9,507 nt of DNA from an uncultured Eubacterium sp. (lineage in GTDB: Bacteria > Bacillota_A > Clostridia > Lachnospirales > Lachnospiraceae). Where the stretch lies: contig CAOKJJ010000185.1 of assembly GCA_948468465.1 (NCBI GenBank), positions 1-9,507 of the forward strand, given 5' to 3'. Positions 1-8,170 of this stretch are shown one piece after another. The number at the start of each line of letters is the position of its first letter. The first letter of the stretch is position 1. The notes below the pieces were generated by a model. The model worked only from the letters and a program-made list of their open reading frames with translations. It did no database searches and was not told the DNA's origin. The position numbers and the translations under genes are program-made.

Positions 1-89
1 ATGCAGAATGCTTAGAGCTTCTTAACATTCTGGAGTAGGAGCCGAAATCCAGACCGCCGCCCCTCATCCAGCGTCCGGATAGCCAATAA
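1..89 (+). repeat. Left copy of a ~90-bp modular repeat, inverted relative to 9356-9445
   Basis: Positions 1-44 match the reverse complement of 9402-9445 at 43 of 44 bases. Positions 61-89 match the reverse complement of 9356-9384 at 27 of 29. The 13-16 bases between these modules are not conserved. The outer module contains an imperfect palindrome at 4-32, with arms CAGAATG and CATTCTG. The inner module carries GCGTCCGGATAGCCAATAA. No open reading frame or transposase is associated, so a dispersed intergenic repeat is the simplest reading. The copy starts at the window edge and may extend further left. Identity as a known repeat family cannot be decided here. Confidence 0.85.
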
Positions 90-110
90 TTTTCAACATT
101 CATTCCCCCC

Positions 111-142
111 CGCCCCTCATCCAGCGTCCGCATAGCCAATAA
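111..142 (+). repeat. Second, solo copy of the repeat's inner module
   Basis: This 32-base stretch repeats 58-89 with a single change (G at 78 becomes C at 131), at a period of 53 bp. It is not accompanied by the outer palindromic module, which suggests that the inner module can exist or duplicate by itself. A short C-rich run (105-111) precedes it. It lies about 70 bp upstream of the hrcA promoter, outside the promoter core. Confidence 0.85.
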
Positions 143-187
143 ATTTATAAATAATTTATATTCTATTTATAAAATCTTCACACTTTA

Positions 188-206
188 TTTGCAAAGAATT
201 TGCAAA
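188..206 (+). promoter_or_regulatory. Paired TTTGCAAA palindromes just upstream of the -35 box
   Basis: The 8-bp perfect palindrome TTTGCAAA occurs at 188-195 and again at 199-206, 11 bp apart, which is about one helical turn. The second copy ends 6 bp before the -35 hexamer. The stretch upstream is very AT-rich and repeats ATTTATAAA at 143-151 and 165-173, two turns apart. This could be a protein-binding site or an UP-element-like promoter booster, or chance in AT-rich DNA. No regulator is known to me for this motif. Confidence 0.3.
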
Positions 207-212
207 AACAGG

Positions 213-241
213 TTGACAAAGAAAATAGGGAGTGTTATCTT
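213..241 (+). promoter_or_regulatory. Housekeeping (sigma-A type) promoter of the hrcA-grpE-dnaK-dnaJ operon
   Basis: A perfect -35 hexamer TTGACA (213-218) is followed by a 17-bp spacer and a -10 hexamer TATCTT (236-241). The predicted transcript start is near 247-249, a few bases before the CIRCE operator. This is the usual arrangement in class I heat-shock operons, where a vegetative promoter is controlled by HrcA rather than by an alternative sigma factor. The leader to hrcA would be about 125-140 nt. Confidence 0.85.
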
Positions 242-254
242 AATCATATCAATA

Positions 255-281
255 TTAGCACTCTAATTCATCGAGTGCTAA
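255..281 (+). promoter_or_regulatory. CIRCE operator (HrcA binding site)
   Basis: The arms TTAGCACTC (255-263) and GAGTGCTAA (273-281) are perfect inverted repeats separated by 9 bp, exactly the canonical CIRCE consensus. The element lies directly downstream of the promoter, so bound HrcA would block transcription, and the palindrome would also sit at the very 5' end of the mRNA. HrcA is encoded by the first gene, which gives autoregulation. I saw no second CIRCE elsewhere in the window. Confidence 0.98.
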
Positions 282-386
282 CAAAGAAAAATGTTTTAGC
301 TGTCCATATAAAGATGCATAGAATACGTCAGCAGCTGAAACAGCAGTTTATGAAATAAAGTAAGAAAGGCTGTGAGTGTACTTTTT

Positions 387-1439
387 ATGGAGGGACTTGA
401 TGAAAGAAAGACCAGGATCTTAAAAGCCATCATAAAAAATTACCTGGATACAGGTGAGCCGGTTGGTTCAAGAACGATCTCAAAGTACACGGATTTGCAT
501 TTGAGTTCTGCAACAATACGTAATGAGATGTCAGATTTGGAAGAATTAGGATATATTCTCCAGCCGCATACCTCAGCCGGGCGGATTCCATCCGATAAAG
601 GCTATCGGTTTTATGTCGATAATCTGATTGCAGAAAAAAACCAGGAAATCAGCGATATGCAGAATTTAGTCATAGAGCATACCGAAAAGATGGAAAAGGT
701 ATTAAAAAAGGTCGCAAGGCTCTTGGCAAATAATACCGAATATGCTGCTGTCATTACCGGGCCGCAGTATCACCGCAGCAAATTAAAATTTATCCAGCTG
801 TCGAGGGTGGATGCAGGCCAGCTGCTCTGCGTCATTGTACTGGAAGGAAACATTGTAAAAAATAAAATGCTGGGGTTAAATGAAGAACTGACGGATGAGC
901 AGCTGTTAAAGCTGAATATTTTGCTGAATACGAGTTTGAACGGCTTGTCTATCGAACAGATTAATCTTGGCATGATATCCGCGTTAAAAGATCAGGCCGG
1001 CATTCACAGCAAGATCGTAGGAGATGTGCTGGATGCGGTAGCGGAAGCGATCGGGGAAGACGAAGACCTGCAGATTTATACGAGCGGAGCGACTAATATA
1101 TTTAAATATCCGGAGCTTAGCAATTCTGAAAAAGCGAGTGAGTTTATTTCCGCTTTTGAAGAAAAACAGGCGCTTGCAAATATGATTACCGATAAACTGG
1201 GAGAAAAGGAACCGGGAACCGGCATACAGGTCTATATTGGGGATGAAAGCCCGATCAAAACAATGAAAGACTGCAGCGTTGTAACCGCGACTTATGATCT
1301 TGGCGATGGGGTAACCGGAACGATTGGCATTATAGGGCCAAAACGTATGGATTATGAAAGGGTGTTAAACAATCTCAAACATTTAAAAAAACAGCTGGAT
1401 GGTATTTATCAGAAGGATGAAAAGCCGACAGGCGGTTAA
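387..1439 (+). CDS. hrcA: Heat-inducible transcription repressor HrcA
   Basis: HrcA is the dimeric repressor that binds CIRCE and needs GroEL to stay active, so that unfolded protein relieves repression. The 350-residue product has an N-terminal winged helix (about 1-75) with the recognition segment SSATIRNEMSDLE at 40-52 and the family motif HTSAGRIPSDKGYR at 61-74. A GAF-like sensory/dimer region follows, with GATNIF at 234-239 and GIIGPKRMDY at 314-323. Length is normal for the family. The start is uncertain. ATG at 387 gives MEGLDERK, which matches the usual family N-terminus. An in-frame GTG at 372 would add five residues, but it lies only 2 nt after the AAGAAAGG ribosome site (362-369), while the ATG lies 17 nt after it. 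It is the first gene of the operon, under the CIRCE-controlled promoter, and ends 20 nt before grpE. Confidence 0.97.
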   Translation: MEGLDERKTRILKAIIKNYLDTGEPVGSRTISKYTDLHLSSATIRNEMSDLEELGYILQPHTSAGRIPSDKGYRFYVDNLIAEKNQEISDMQNLVIEHTEKMEKVLKKVARLLANNTEYAAVITGPQYHRSKLKFIQLSRVDAGQLLCVIVLEGNIVKNKMLGLNEELTDEQLLKLNILLNTSLNGLSIEQINLGMISALKDQAGIHSKIVGDVLDAVAEAIGEDEDLQIYTSGATNIFKYPELSNSEKASEFISAFEEKQALANMITDKLGEKEPGTGIQVYIGDESPIKTMKDCSVVTATYDLGDGVTGTIGIIGPKRMDYERVLNNLKHLKKQLDGIYQKDEKPTGG

Positions 1440-1459
1440 AATAGAAAGGAGCAGGACGC

Positions 1460-2239
1460 GTGGAAACAAAAAAAGATCAGCAAATAGAAAAAGAAATAGA
1501 AATAGAAAAAGAAATAGAAATAGAAAACGATCAGCAAAATCATCAAATGGAAATAGATCAAATGGGAGAAGATATCCCGCAGGATGCACAGGCTAAGGAT
1601 GCGGATGAAACAAAAAAAGATCAGGCCATGGAAGAGGCAGAATCGAAAGATGAAGCAGCAAAGGATGCACCGGCGGAGAATGCCGGACCGCAGGAGGATG
1701 CGGAAGGTGAAGACATCCAGGGGCAGGATGCGCCGGAAGGGGTGTCTGGCACTGGTCAGGCTGGTGAAAAAAAAGGATTTTTTAAGAAAAATAAGAAAAA
1801 AGATAAAAAAGATGAAAAAATCGAAGAGCTGACAGATCAAGTGAAGCGTCAGATGGCAGAATTTGACAATTTCCGCAAACGTACGGAAAAAGAAAAAACA
1901 CAGATGTATGAAATCGGCGCAAAAAGCATTATAGAAAAAGTACTTCCGGTAGTAGATAACTTTGAAAGAGGTCTGGCAGCTGTACCGGAAGAAAATAAAG
2001 ACGACGCGTTTGTAGATGGTATGAATAAGATTTACAAACAGCTGATGACAATGCTGGAAGAGGCGGATGTCAAGCCGATTGAAGCTGTCGGCAGGGAATT
2101 TGATCCGAATCTGCACAACGCTGTTATGCAGACAGAAAGCGAGGAATACGAATCCGGTATTGTAGCGCAGGAGCTTCAAAAAGGCTACACATACCGCGAC
2201 AGCGTAGTAAGACACAGTATGGTAGCAGTAGTTAGTTAA
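1460..2239 (+). CDS. grpE: Nucleotide exchange factor GrpE with a long acidic N-terminal extension
   Basis: GrpE is the dimeric cochaperone that drives ADP release from DnaK. The conserved core begins around residue 119. It shows AEFDNFRKRTEKEK (133-146), LPVVDNFERGL (162-172), GREFDPNLHNAVM (211-223) and the C-terminal beta-domain signature VAQELQKGYTYRDSVVRHS (235-253). The product is 259 residues, against roughly 180-210 in most bacteria. The excess is an N-terminal tail of about 118 residues, rich in Glu, Asp, Lys and Gln and predicted disordered. It includes an EK/EI repeat at 10-22 and ends in a strongly basic KKGFFKKNKKKDKK block (104-117). Translation starts at GTG 1460, eight bases after an AGAAAGGAG ribosome site. 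No ATG start is available that would keep the tail. Confidence 0.97.
   Translation: METKKDQQIEKEIEIEKEIEIENDQQNHQMEIDQMGEDIPQDAQAKDADETKKDQAMEEAESKDEAAKDAPAENAGPQEDAEGEDIQGQDAPEGVSGTGQAGEKKGFFKKNKKKDKKDEKIEELTDQVKRQMAEFDNFRKRTEKEKTQMYEIGAKSIIEKVLPVVDNFERGLAAVPEENKDDAFVDGMNKIYKQLMTMLEEADVKPIEAVGREFDPNLHNAVMQTESEEYESGIVAQELQKGYTYRDSVVRHSMVAVVS
1482..1529 (+). repeat. In-frame hexanucleotide tandem repeat inside grpE
   Basis: Eight consecutive six-base units run through this stretch: AAATAG and AAAAAG alternate with an overall 18-base period, and the last unit is the variant AAAACG. Each unit is two codons, so gain or loss of a unit keeps the reading frame and changes only the length of the Ile-Glu/Lys-Glu tract (residues 9-22). 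This is a typical substrate for replication slippage. Confidence 0.9.
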
Positions 2240-2241
2240 TC

Positions 2242-2279
2242 AAAATTTTTCATAGATATGCCTGCGGGCATCAAATTTT
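2242..2279 (+). promoter_or_regulatory. Two-part hairpin between grpE and dnaK, abutting the dnaK ribosome site
   Basis: The outer arms AAAATTT (2242-2248) and AAATTTT (2273-2279) are perfect reverse complements. An inner stem, ATGCC (2258-2262) with GGCAT (2267-2271), closes a TGCG loop. The AGGAGG ribosome site of dnaK (2280-2285) begins immediately after the outer stem. There is no T-run suited to termination. A role in mRNA processing, transcript stability or dnaK translation is possible; I cannot tell which. Confidence 0.5.
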
Positions 2280-2290
2280 AGGAGGAATGA

Positions 2291-4177
<1,887 letters not shown>

Positions 4178-4280
4178 TTTTTATATGATTTCATGTAGAA
4201 CGATGTAATTTTTTGAGAACAAAGGTTGAAAGCAAATAGAACGGAAATAGAAATATTATTGTGCAGGCAGAGGAAAAGTT

Positions 4281-5465
4281 ATGGCAGAGCAAAAAAGAGA
4301 TTATTACGAGGTTCTAGGGGTAGCAAAGAATGCCGGGGATGCGGAAATTAAAAAAGCTTATCGTGTCCTTGCGAAGAAATACCATCCGGATATGAATCCT
4401 GGTGATAAAGAAGCGGAAAAGAAATTCAAAGAAGCTTCCGAAGCCTATGCGATCTTAAGCGATTCGGAAAAACGCAGACAGTACGACCAGTTTGGCCATG
4501 CGGCTTTTGAAGGCGGCGGCGGGGGAGCCGGCGGATTTGACTTCTCCGGGATGGATTTTGGCGACATTTTTGGTGATATTTTCGGCGACTTTTTCGGCGG
4601 CGGCAGCAGCAGACGAAGCAGCAACGGCCCGATGAAAGGAGCAAATGTACGTGCCAGCGTACGAATCACGTTTGAAGAAGCGGTTTTTGGATGCGAAAAG
4701 GAATTGGAACTGCAGTTAAAAGACGATTGTCCACAGTGCCATGGAAGCGGTGCGAAGCCTGGAACGAAACCTGAGACTTGTACAAAGTGCGGTGGCAAGG
4801 GTAAAGTAATGTTCACACAGCAGTCACTGTTTGGCATGGTTCAGAACGTACAGACTTGTCCGGATTGTCATGGTACCGGCAAAGTAGTAAAGGAAAAATG
4901 TCCGAATTGTCATGGCAACGGATTTGTATCCAATAAGAAAAAAATATCCGTCAGCATTCCTCCGGGAATTGACAACGGACAAAGCGTGCGTATCCGTGAA
5001 AAAGGAGAACCAGGCACAAACGGAGGGCCGAGAGGCGATTTACTTGTGGAAGTCATTATCACAAGTCATCCAATCTTCCAGCGGCAGGATATGAATATTT
5101 ATTCCACGGCTCCGATCTCTTTTGCCCAGGCGGCGCTTGGCGGAGAGATCCGGATCAGTACGATCGACGGAGATGTATTGTATAACGTAAAACCAGGGAC
5201 ACAGACAGATACGAGAATCAGGTTAAAAGGCAAGGGAGTGCCGTCCCTTCGGAATAAAAATATCCGTGGTGACCAATATGTTACGCTTGTAGTACAAGTG
5301 CCGACCAGTCTGAATGCGGAAGCAAAGGAAGCGCTGCGTAAATTTGACGAATTGAACGGCAATTCCTTAAAAGGCGGTCAGGCTGACACATCTGCGGGAA
5401 GCGGAAAAAAGAACGGACGTAAAACGTTCATGGATAAAGTAAAAGATGTGTTTGATGATATTTAA
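4281..5465 (+). CDS. dnaJ: Chaperone protein DnaJ (class A Hsp40)
   Basis: DnaJ binds unfolded proteins and delivers them to DnaK while triggering ATP hydrolysis. All class A parts are present in 394 residues. The J domain (about 5-70) has HPD at 35-37. The Gly/Phe-rich linker runs from about 72 to 108. Four CxxCxGxG zinc repeats lie at 150-157, 167-174, 193-200 and 207-214. The two C-terminal beta barrels and dimerisation segment follow, ending [14 protein letters not shown]. The gene follows dnaK after 103 nt that contain no terminator-like hairpin and no convincing promoter, so it should be read from the CIRCE promoter. A modest AGAGGA ribosome site (4269-4274) precedes the ATG. It is the last gene before the strong terminator. 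Confidence 0.99.
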   Translation: MAEQKRDYYEVLGVAKNAGDAEIKKAYRVLAKKYHPDMNPGDKEAEKKFKEASEAYAILSDSEKRRQYDQFGHAAFEGGGGGAGGFDFSGMDFGDIFGDIFGDFFGGGSSRRSSNGPMKGANVRASVRITFEEAVFGCEKELELQLKDDCPQCHGSGAKPGTKPETCTKCGGKGKVMFTQQSLFGMVQNVQTCPDCHGTGKVVKEKCPNCHGNGFVSNKKKISVSIPPGIDNGQSVRIREKGEPGTNGGPRGDLLVEVIITSHPIFQRQDMNIYSTAPISFAQAALGGEIRISTIDGDVLYNVKPGTQTDTRIRLKGKGVPSLRNKNIRGDQYVTLVVQVPTSLNAEAKEALRKFDELNGNSLKGGQADTSAGSGKKNGRKTFMDKVKDVFDDI

Positions 5466-5511
5466 AATATACCGGGTACGAGAAGCTATTTATGTGCCAT
5501 AAGAAACAGAG

Positions 5512-5548
5512 TAACGGCGGGGAATTCCTGCCGTTATTTTCATTTTTT
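5512..5548 (+). terminator. Intrinsic terminator of the heat-shock operon
   Basis: A stem with perfect outer arms TAACGGC (5512-5518) and GCCGTTA (5530-5536) continues inward through a G-T pair and two G-C pairs to a small loop around GAATT. It is followed at once by TTTTCATTTTTT (5537-5548). It lies 46 nt after the dnaJ stop codon and separates the chaperone operon from the downstream genes. Confidence 0.92.
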
Positions 5549-5552
5549 GTAA

Positions 5553-5588
5553 CAGTTCAGATAACCCTTGAACTGCTGCCATTTTTTG
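5553..5588 (+). other. Second hairpin following the terminator
   Basis: The arms CAGTTCA (5553-5559) and TGAACTG (5569-5575) are perfect reverse complements with a 9-nt loop, followed after a short gap by CATTTTTTG (5580-5588). The same nonamer CATTTTTTG ends the preceding terminator (5541-5549). This may be a backup terminator or a small repetitive palindrome. The T-run starts 6 nt after the stem, which is farther than ideal. The rest of the gap to 5756 shows no gene and no clear promoter, although the downstream unit probably needs one. Confidence 0.5.
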
Positions 5589-5756
5589 CCATTGCGTACA
5601 GAAAAACGGGGACAGAAGGGTAGGCTCGTTGTGAAATATGTAGAAAAATTAATTTTCGCACCAGAAACACTTGTATTTTGATCCAATATTAGCGAAAATA
5701 AAAAGCATAGTCTTAATTACAGTTCAGCCTCAGGCAGAAACAGGAGAGGGAATGGA

Positions 5757-6386
5757 ATGACAAAACAGGTACCAGGAGTTCGTTCAGGCAATGGAGGCTT
5801 TGCGCAAAAAAAACCGGAATTTTTAAATGCGGAACGTCAAAAGGCAGAGGCCAGAAAAACGGAACTGCAAAAGCAGGCATCCGAAAGGATCATACAAAAG
5901 CAGCATGAATTTGAAATGTGGCGCAAGCAGGAAACGGAACGTTTGGAAACCGGGAAGCAGAATTTACGCAGGCAGACACGCCAGATGGAACAGGAACGGA
6001 TCCAGTTGAATATTGAAAAAGCGCATTTTTACCGCCAGCAGGAGTTTCAGGAGACAAAAAAGAAGCATGAAGAACATTTGCTGGAGATGAAGCGGCAGAT
6101 TTTAGAAGGAGAGCTGTACAAGCTGGCAGAAGAAAAAAAGCAGTTTGAGCAGAAAAAGAGCTTTTACGATCAGGTAGAAGCGTATCAGAAAGAGGATATC
6201 CGCATAAAGCCTGCTTCGATACACGGTACGATGTTCTTCGCGGGAGTCAACAGCCAGAGCTCTTTAAAAAAGAGATATAAAGATCTGTTAAAGATCTACC
6301 ATCCGGACAATAAATGCGGGGATACGGACGCGATTCAGGAAATTAACCGCGAATACCAGCGGCTGATGGCAAAGCTGCAGGGATAA
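5757..6386 (+). CDS. Coiled-coil protein with C-terminal J-like domain
   Basis: I do not recognise a named family for this 209-residue protein. Residues about 20-148 are almost pure charged helix rich in Glu, Lys, Gln and Arg, and should form a long coiled coil. After a short break (KPASIHGTMFFAG, 151-163), residues 164-206 resemble the core of a J domain: helix II SLKKRYKDLLKI, then YHPDN with the HPD triad at 182-184, then a helix III segment AIQEINREYQRLMAKL. Helix I seems to be missing or reduced. J proteins recruit and stimulate Hsp70, so DnaK from the adjacent operon is the obvious candidate partner; that is inference. No signal peptide or membrane segment is seen, so it is probably cytoplasmic. 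An AGGAGAGGG site (5742-5750) lies 6 nt before the ATG. It lies 26 nt upstream of prmA and probably heads that transcript. Confidence 0.88.
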   Translation: MTKQVPGVRSGNGGFAQKKPEFLNAERQKAEARKTELQKQASERIIQKQHEFEMWRKQETERLETGKQNLRRQTRQMEQERIQLNIEKAHFYRQQEFQETKKKHEEHLLEMKRQILEGELYKLAEEKKQFEQKKSFYDQVEAYQKEDIRIKPASIHGTMFFAGVNSQSSLKKRYKDLLKIYHPDNKCGDTDAIQEINREYQRLMAKLQG

Positions 6387-6412
6387 GGATAACAAAGAAA
6401 GGTCAAAATGCT

Positions 6413-7375
6413 ATGAAATGGGATAAATATACGATTACTACAACGACCGCGGCGGAGGATGTGATCAGCGCCCTGCTGGACGAACTCGGCATTGAAGGCG
6501 TGGAGATCGAAAATCATGTACCGTTGTCAGCAGAGGAAGCAGGCGGCATGTTCATAGATTTTCCGCTGGAGCTGCCGCCGGATGACGGGACGAGCAAGGT
6601 AAGCTTTTATCTGGATGCTGCACAGGATCATGCAGAACTGCTTGCAAAAGTGCGGGAAGCGTTGGAACAGGAAAAACAATATCTGGATATCGGGCCGGCC
6701 GCGATTACAAAAGCGCAGACAGAAGATGCTGACTGGATGAACAACTGGAAGCAGTTTTTCAAATCTTTTACGATCGGCAATATTTTCATCAAGCCTACCT
6801 GGGAACCATTAATGGCGGAAGACAAAGATAAGATTCTTATAGAGATTGACCCTGGCATTTCTTTTGGAACCGGCAAGCATGAAACGACGCAGCTATGCAT
6901 CCGCCAGATGCAAAAATATATGGAACCAAAACAGGCAGACAGACTGCGTGTGCTTGACGTCGGCTGCGGCAGCGGAATATTGTCAATCGCAGCGCTAAAG
7001 CTCGGCGCGGCACATGTTACAGGCATTGACATTGATGAAAACTGCATGATTTCCTCAACGGAAAATATGCGCGTGAATCATCTGGACGATGCTTGCTGGC
7101 ATTTTTACTGCGGCAATCTTATCGAAGATGAAAAGATACAGCAAAAGGAAGGAAGAGGCGAATATGACCTTGTGACAGCCAATATTTTGGCTGATGTGAT
7201 TATTCCAATGGCACCGCAATTATTCAAATGCCTCAGACAGGGAGGCATTTTGATCACCTCAGGCATTATAGATTTTAAAGAACAGGAAGTTCATAAAGCG
7301 TTGGAACAAGCAGGCTTTGAGGTGCTGGAGACGAATGTTGACGGCGAATGGGTGAACATTACAGCAAAAAAATAG
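6413..7375 (+). CDS. prmA: Ribosomal protein L11 methyltransferase PrmA
   Basis: PrmA uses S-adenosylmethionine to trimethylate amino groups of ribosomal protein L11. The 320-residue product has the N-terminal substrate-recognition domain (about 1-110), the family motif DPGISFGTGKHETT (146-159), the SAM-binding glycine loop LDVGCGSG (181-188), the acidic end of the second strand in GIDIDEN (204-210) and the NILADV motif (257-262). Length is normal for clostridial PrmA, which is longer than the enterobacterial form by an insert in the first domain. The ribosome site AAAGAAAGG (6394-6402) is 10 nt before the ATG. The order prmA then rsmE is common in Firmicutes, often downstream of dnaJ. The stop codon lies 14 nt before the rsmE start. 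Confidence 0.96.
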   Translation: MKWDKYTITTTTAAEDVISALLDELGIEGVEIENHVPLSAEEAGGMFIDFPLELPPDDGTSKVSFYLDAAQDHAELLAKVREALEQEKQYLDIGPAAITKAQTEDADWMNNWKQFFKSFTIGNIFIKPTWEPLMAEDKDKILIEIDPGISFGTGKHETTQLCIRQMQKYMEPKQADRLRVLDVGCGSGILSIAALKLGAAHVTGIDIDENCMISSTENMRVNHLDDACWHFYCGNLIEDEKIQQKEGRGEYDLVTANILADVIIPMAPQLFKCLRQGGILITSGIIDFKEQEVHKALEQAGFEVLETNVDGEWVNITAKK

Positions 7376-7389
7376 AAAGGCAGCGCATC

Positions 7390-8157
7390 GTGTATCAGTT
7401 TTTTGTAAAAGAAGAGCAGGTTGGAAAAGATTTTATTACGATTACAGGCCCGGATGTCAATCATATAAAAAATGTATTACGGATGAAGCCAGGAGAAGTC
7501 GTACGTGTCAGCAGCACAGGCGGAAAAGACTACAGCTGCAGCGTTTTGGAGCTGACAGATACCTTTGTCCAGCTGGATATTATAGACGCAGGCATCGCAG
7601 GTACAGAGCTGCCTAATAAGATTTTTTTATTTCAGGCGTTGCCAAAAGGCGACCGTATGGAAACTGTCATTCAAAAGGCAGTGGAACTGGGTGTGTATGA
7701 GCTGATTCCGGTTTCCATGAAGTACTGTGTCGTAAAACTGGACGAACGGAAAGCACAGGCAAAAGTAAAACGCTGGCAGGCCATCGCCGAGAGTGCGGCA
7801 AAACAATCCAAACGCAGCCGGATTCCGGCAGTGCATCCTGTTATGAACTTCCAGGAGGCAGCCGCTTACGCAATGCAGTGCGACTGCCGCCTGGTGCCGT
7901 ATGAAAACGAACGGGGCATGCAGGAGACCATAGAGGCATTCCGCTCAATCAAAACAGGAGAAAGCATCAGCGTTATGATCGGACCAGAAGGCGGATTTGC
8001 GCCCGAGGAGATTGACCTGCTAAAAGGCCATATGCATATCCTTTCACTGGGAAAGAGGATTCTCAGGACAGATACGGCGGCAGTTACGATGCTCTCCGCG
8101 CTGATGCTGCATCTGGAAATGATGGAAACAAAATCCATGAAAACTGCAATCCAATGA
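7390..8157 (+). CDS. rsmE: 16S rRNA (uracil-1498-N3)-methyltransferase RsmE
   Basis: RsmE is a SPOUT-class, knotted SAM-dependent methyltransferase that makes m3U1498 in the decoding region of 16S rRNA. I choose the GTG at 7390, giving 255 residues starting MYQFF. That matches the usual family N-terminus, and the GTG follows an AAAGG site (7376-7380) by 9 nt. A longer reading from 7348 would overlap the end of prmA with non-homologous residues. The N-terminal PUA-like domain includes GPDVNHIKNVLRMKPGE (20-36). The knot domain shows KGDRMETVIQKAVELG (86-101), AESAAKQSKR (133-142), IGPEGGF (197-203) and LGKRILRTDTA (220-230). The stop codon is 13 nt before the cysteine desulfurase start, so the genes are probably co-transcribed. 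Confidence 0.96.
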   Translation: MYQFFVKEEQVGKDFITITGPDVNHIKNVLRMKPGEVVRVSSTGGKDYSCSVLELTDTFVQLDIIDAGIAGTELPNKIFLFQALPKGDRMETVIQKAVELGVYELIPVSMKYCVVKLDERKAQAKVKRWQAIAESAAKQSKRSRIPAVHPVMNFQEAAAYAMQCDCRLVPYENERGMQETIEAFRSIKTGESISVMIGPEGGFAPEEIDLLKGHMHILSLGKRILRTDTAAVTMLSALMLHLEMMETKSMKTAIQ

Positions 8158-8170
8158 CAGGAGTAAAATT

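Noticed and set aside
1..142. Repeats at the left end as a CRISPR array
   Set aside because: Only two copies are present, with a 21-bp spacer rich in C and T, no cas genes, and an inverted copy 9 kb away. This is a dispersed repeat pattern, not an array.
1399..1832. Arg/Lys-rich + strand frames overlapping the hrcA end and grpE start (1399-1596, 1584-1832)
   Set aside because: Out-of-frame readings of the hexanucleotide repeat and the A-rich grpE tail, with no motif.
1436..2215. A 259-codon open frame on the - strand opposite grpE
   Set aside because: It mirrors grpE codons, encodes a low-complexity Phe/Leu/Ile-rich product from the A-rich strand, and has no supporting ribosome site or family likeness. 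The + strand grpE has clear conserved motifs.
4178..4280. Possible internal promoter between dnaK and dnaJ (TTGAAA at 4226, TATTAT at 4254)
   Set aside because: The 22-bp spacing is too long for a standard promoter, and other pairings have weak -10 boxes.
5652..5699. Spaced inverted repeat ATTTTCGC / GCGAAAAT (5652-5659, 5692-5699) upstream of the J-like gene
   Set aside because: The arms are only 8 bp, A/T-heavy and 32 nt apart. No promoter with acceptable boxes and spacing could be placed next to it, so an operator is not supported.
7348..7389. Upstream ATG start for rsmE at 7348
   Set aside because: It would add 14 residues read out of frame from the prmA C-terminus. The GTG at 7390 has proper ribosome-site spacing and the usual MYQFF start.
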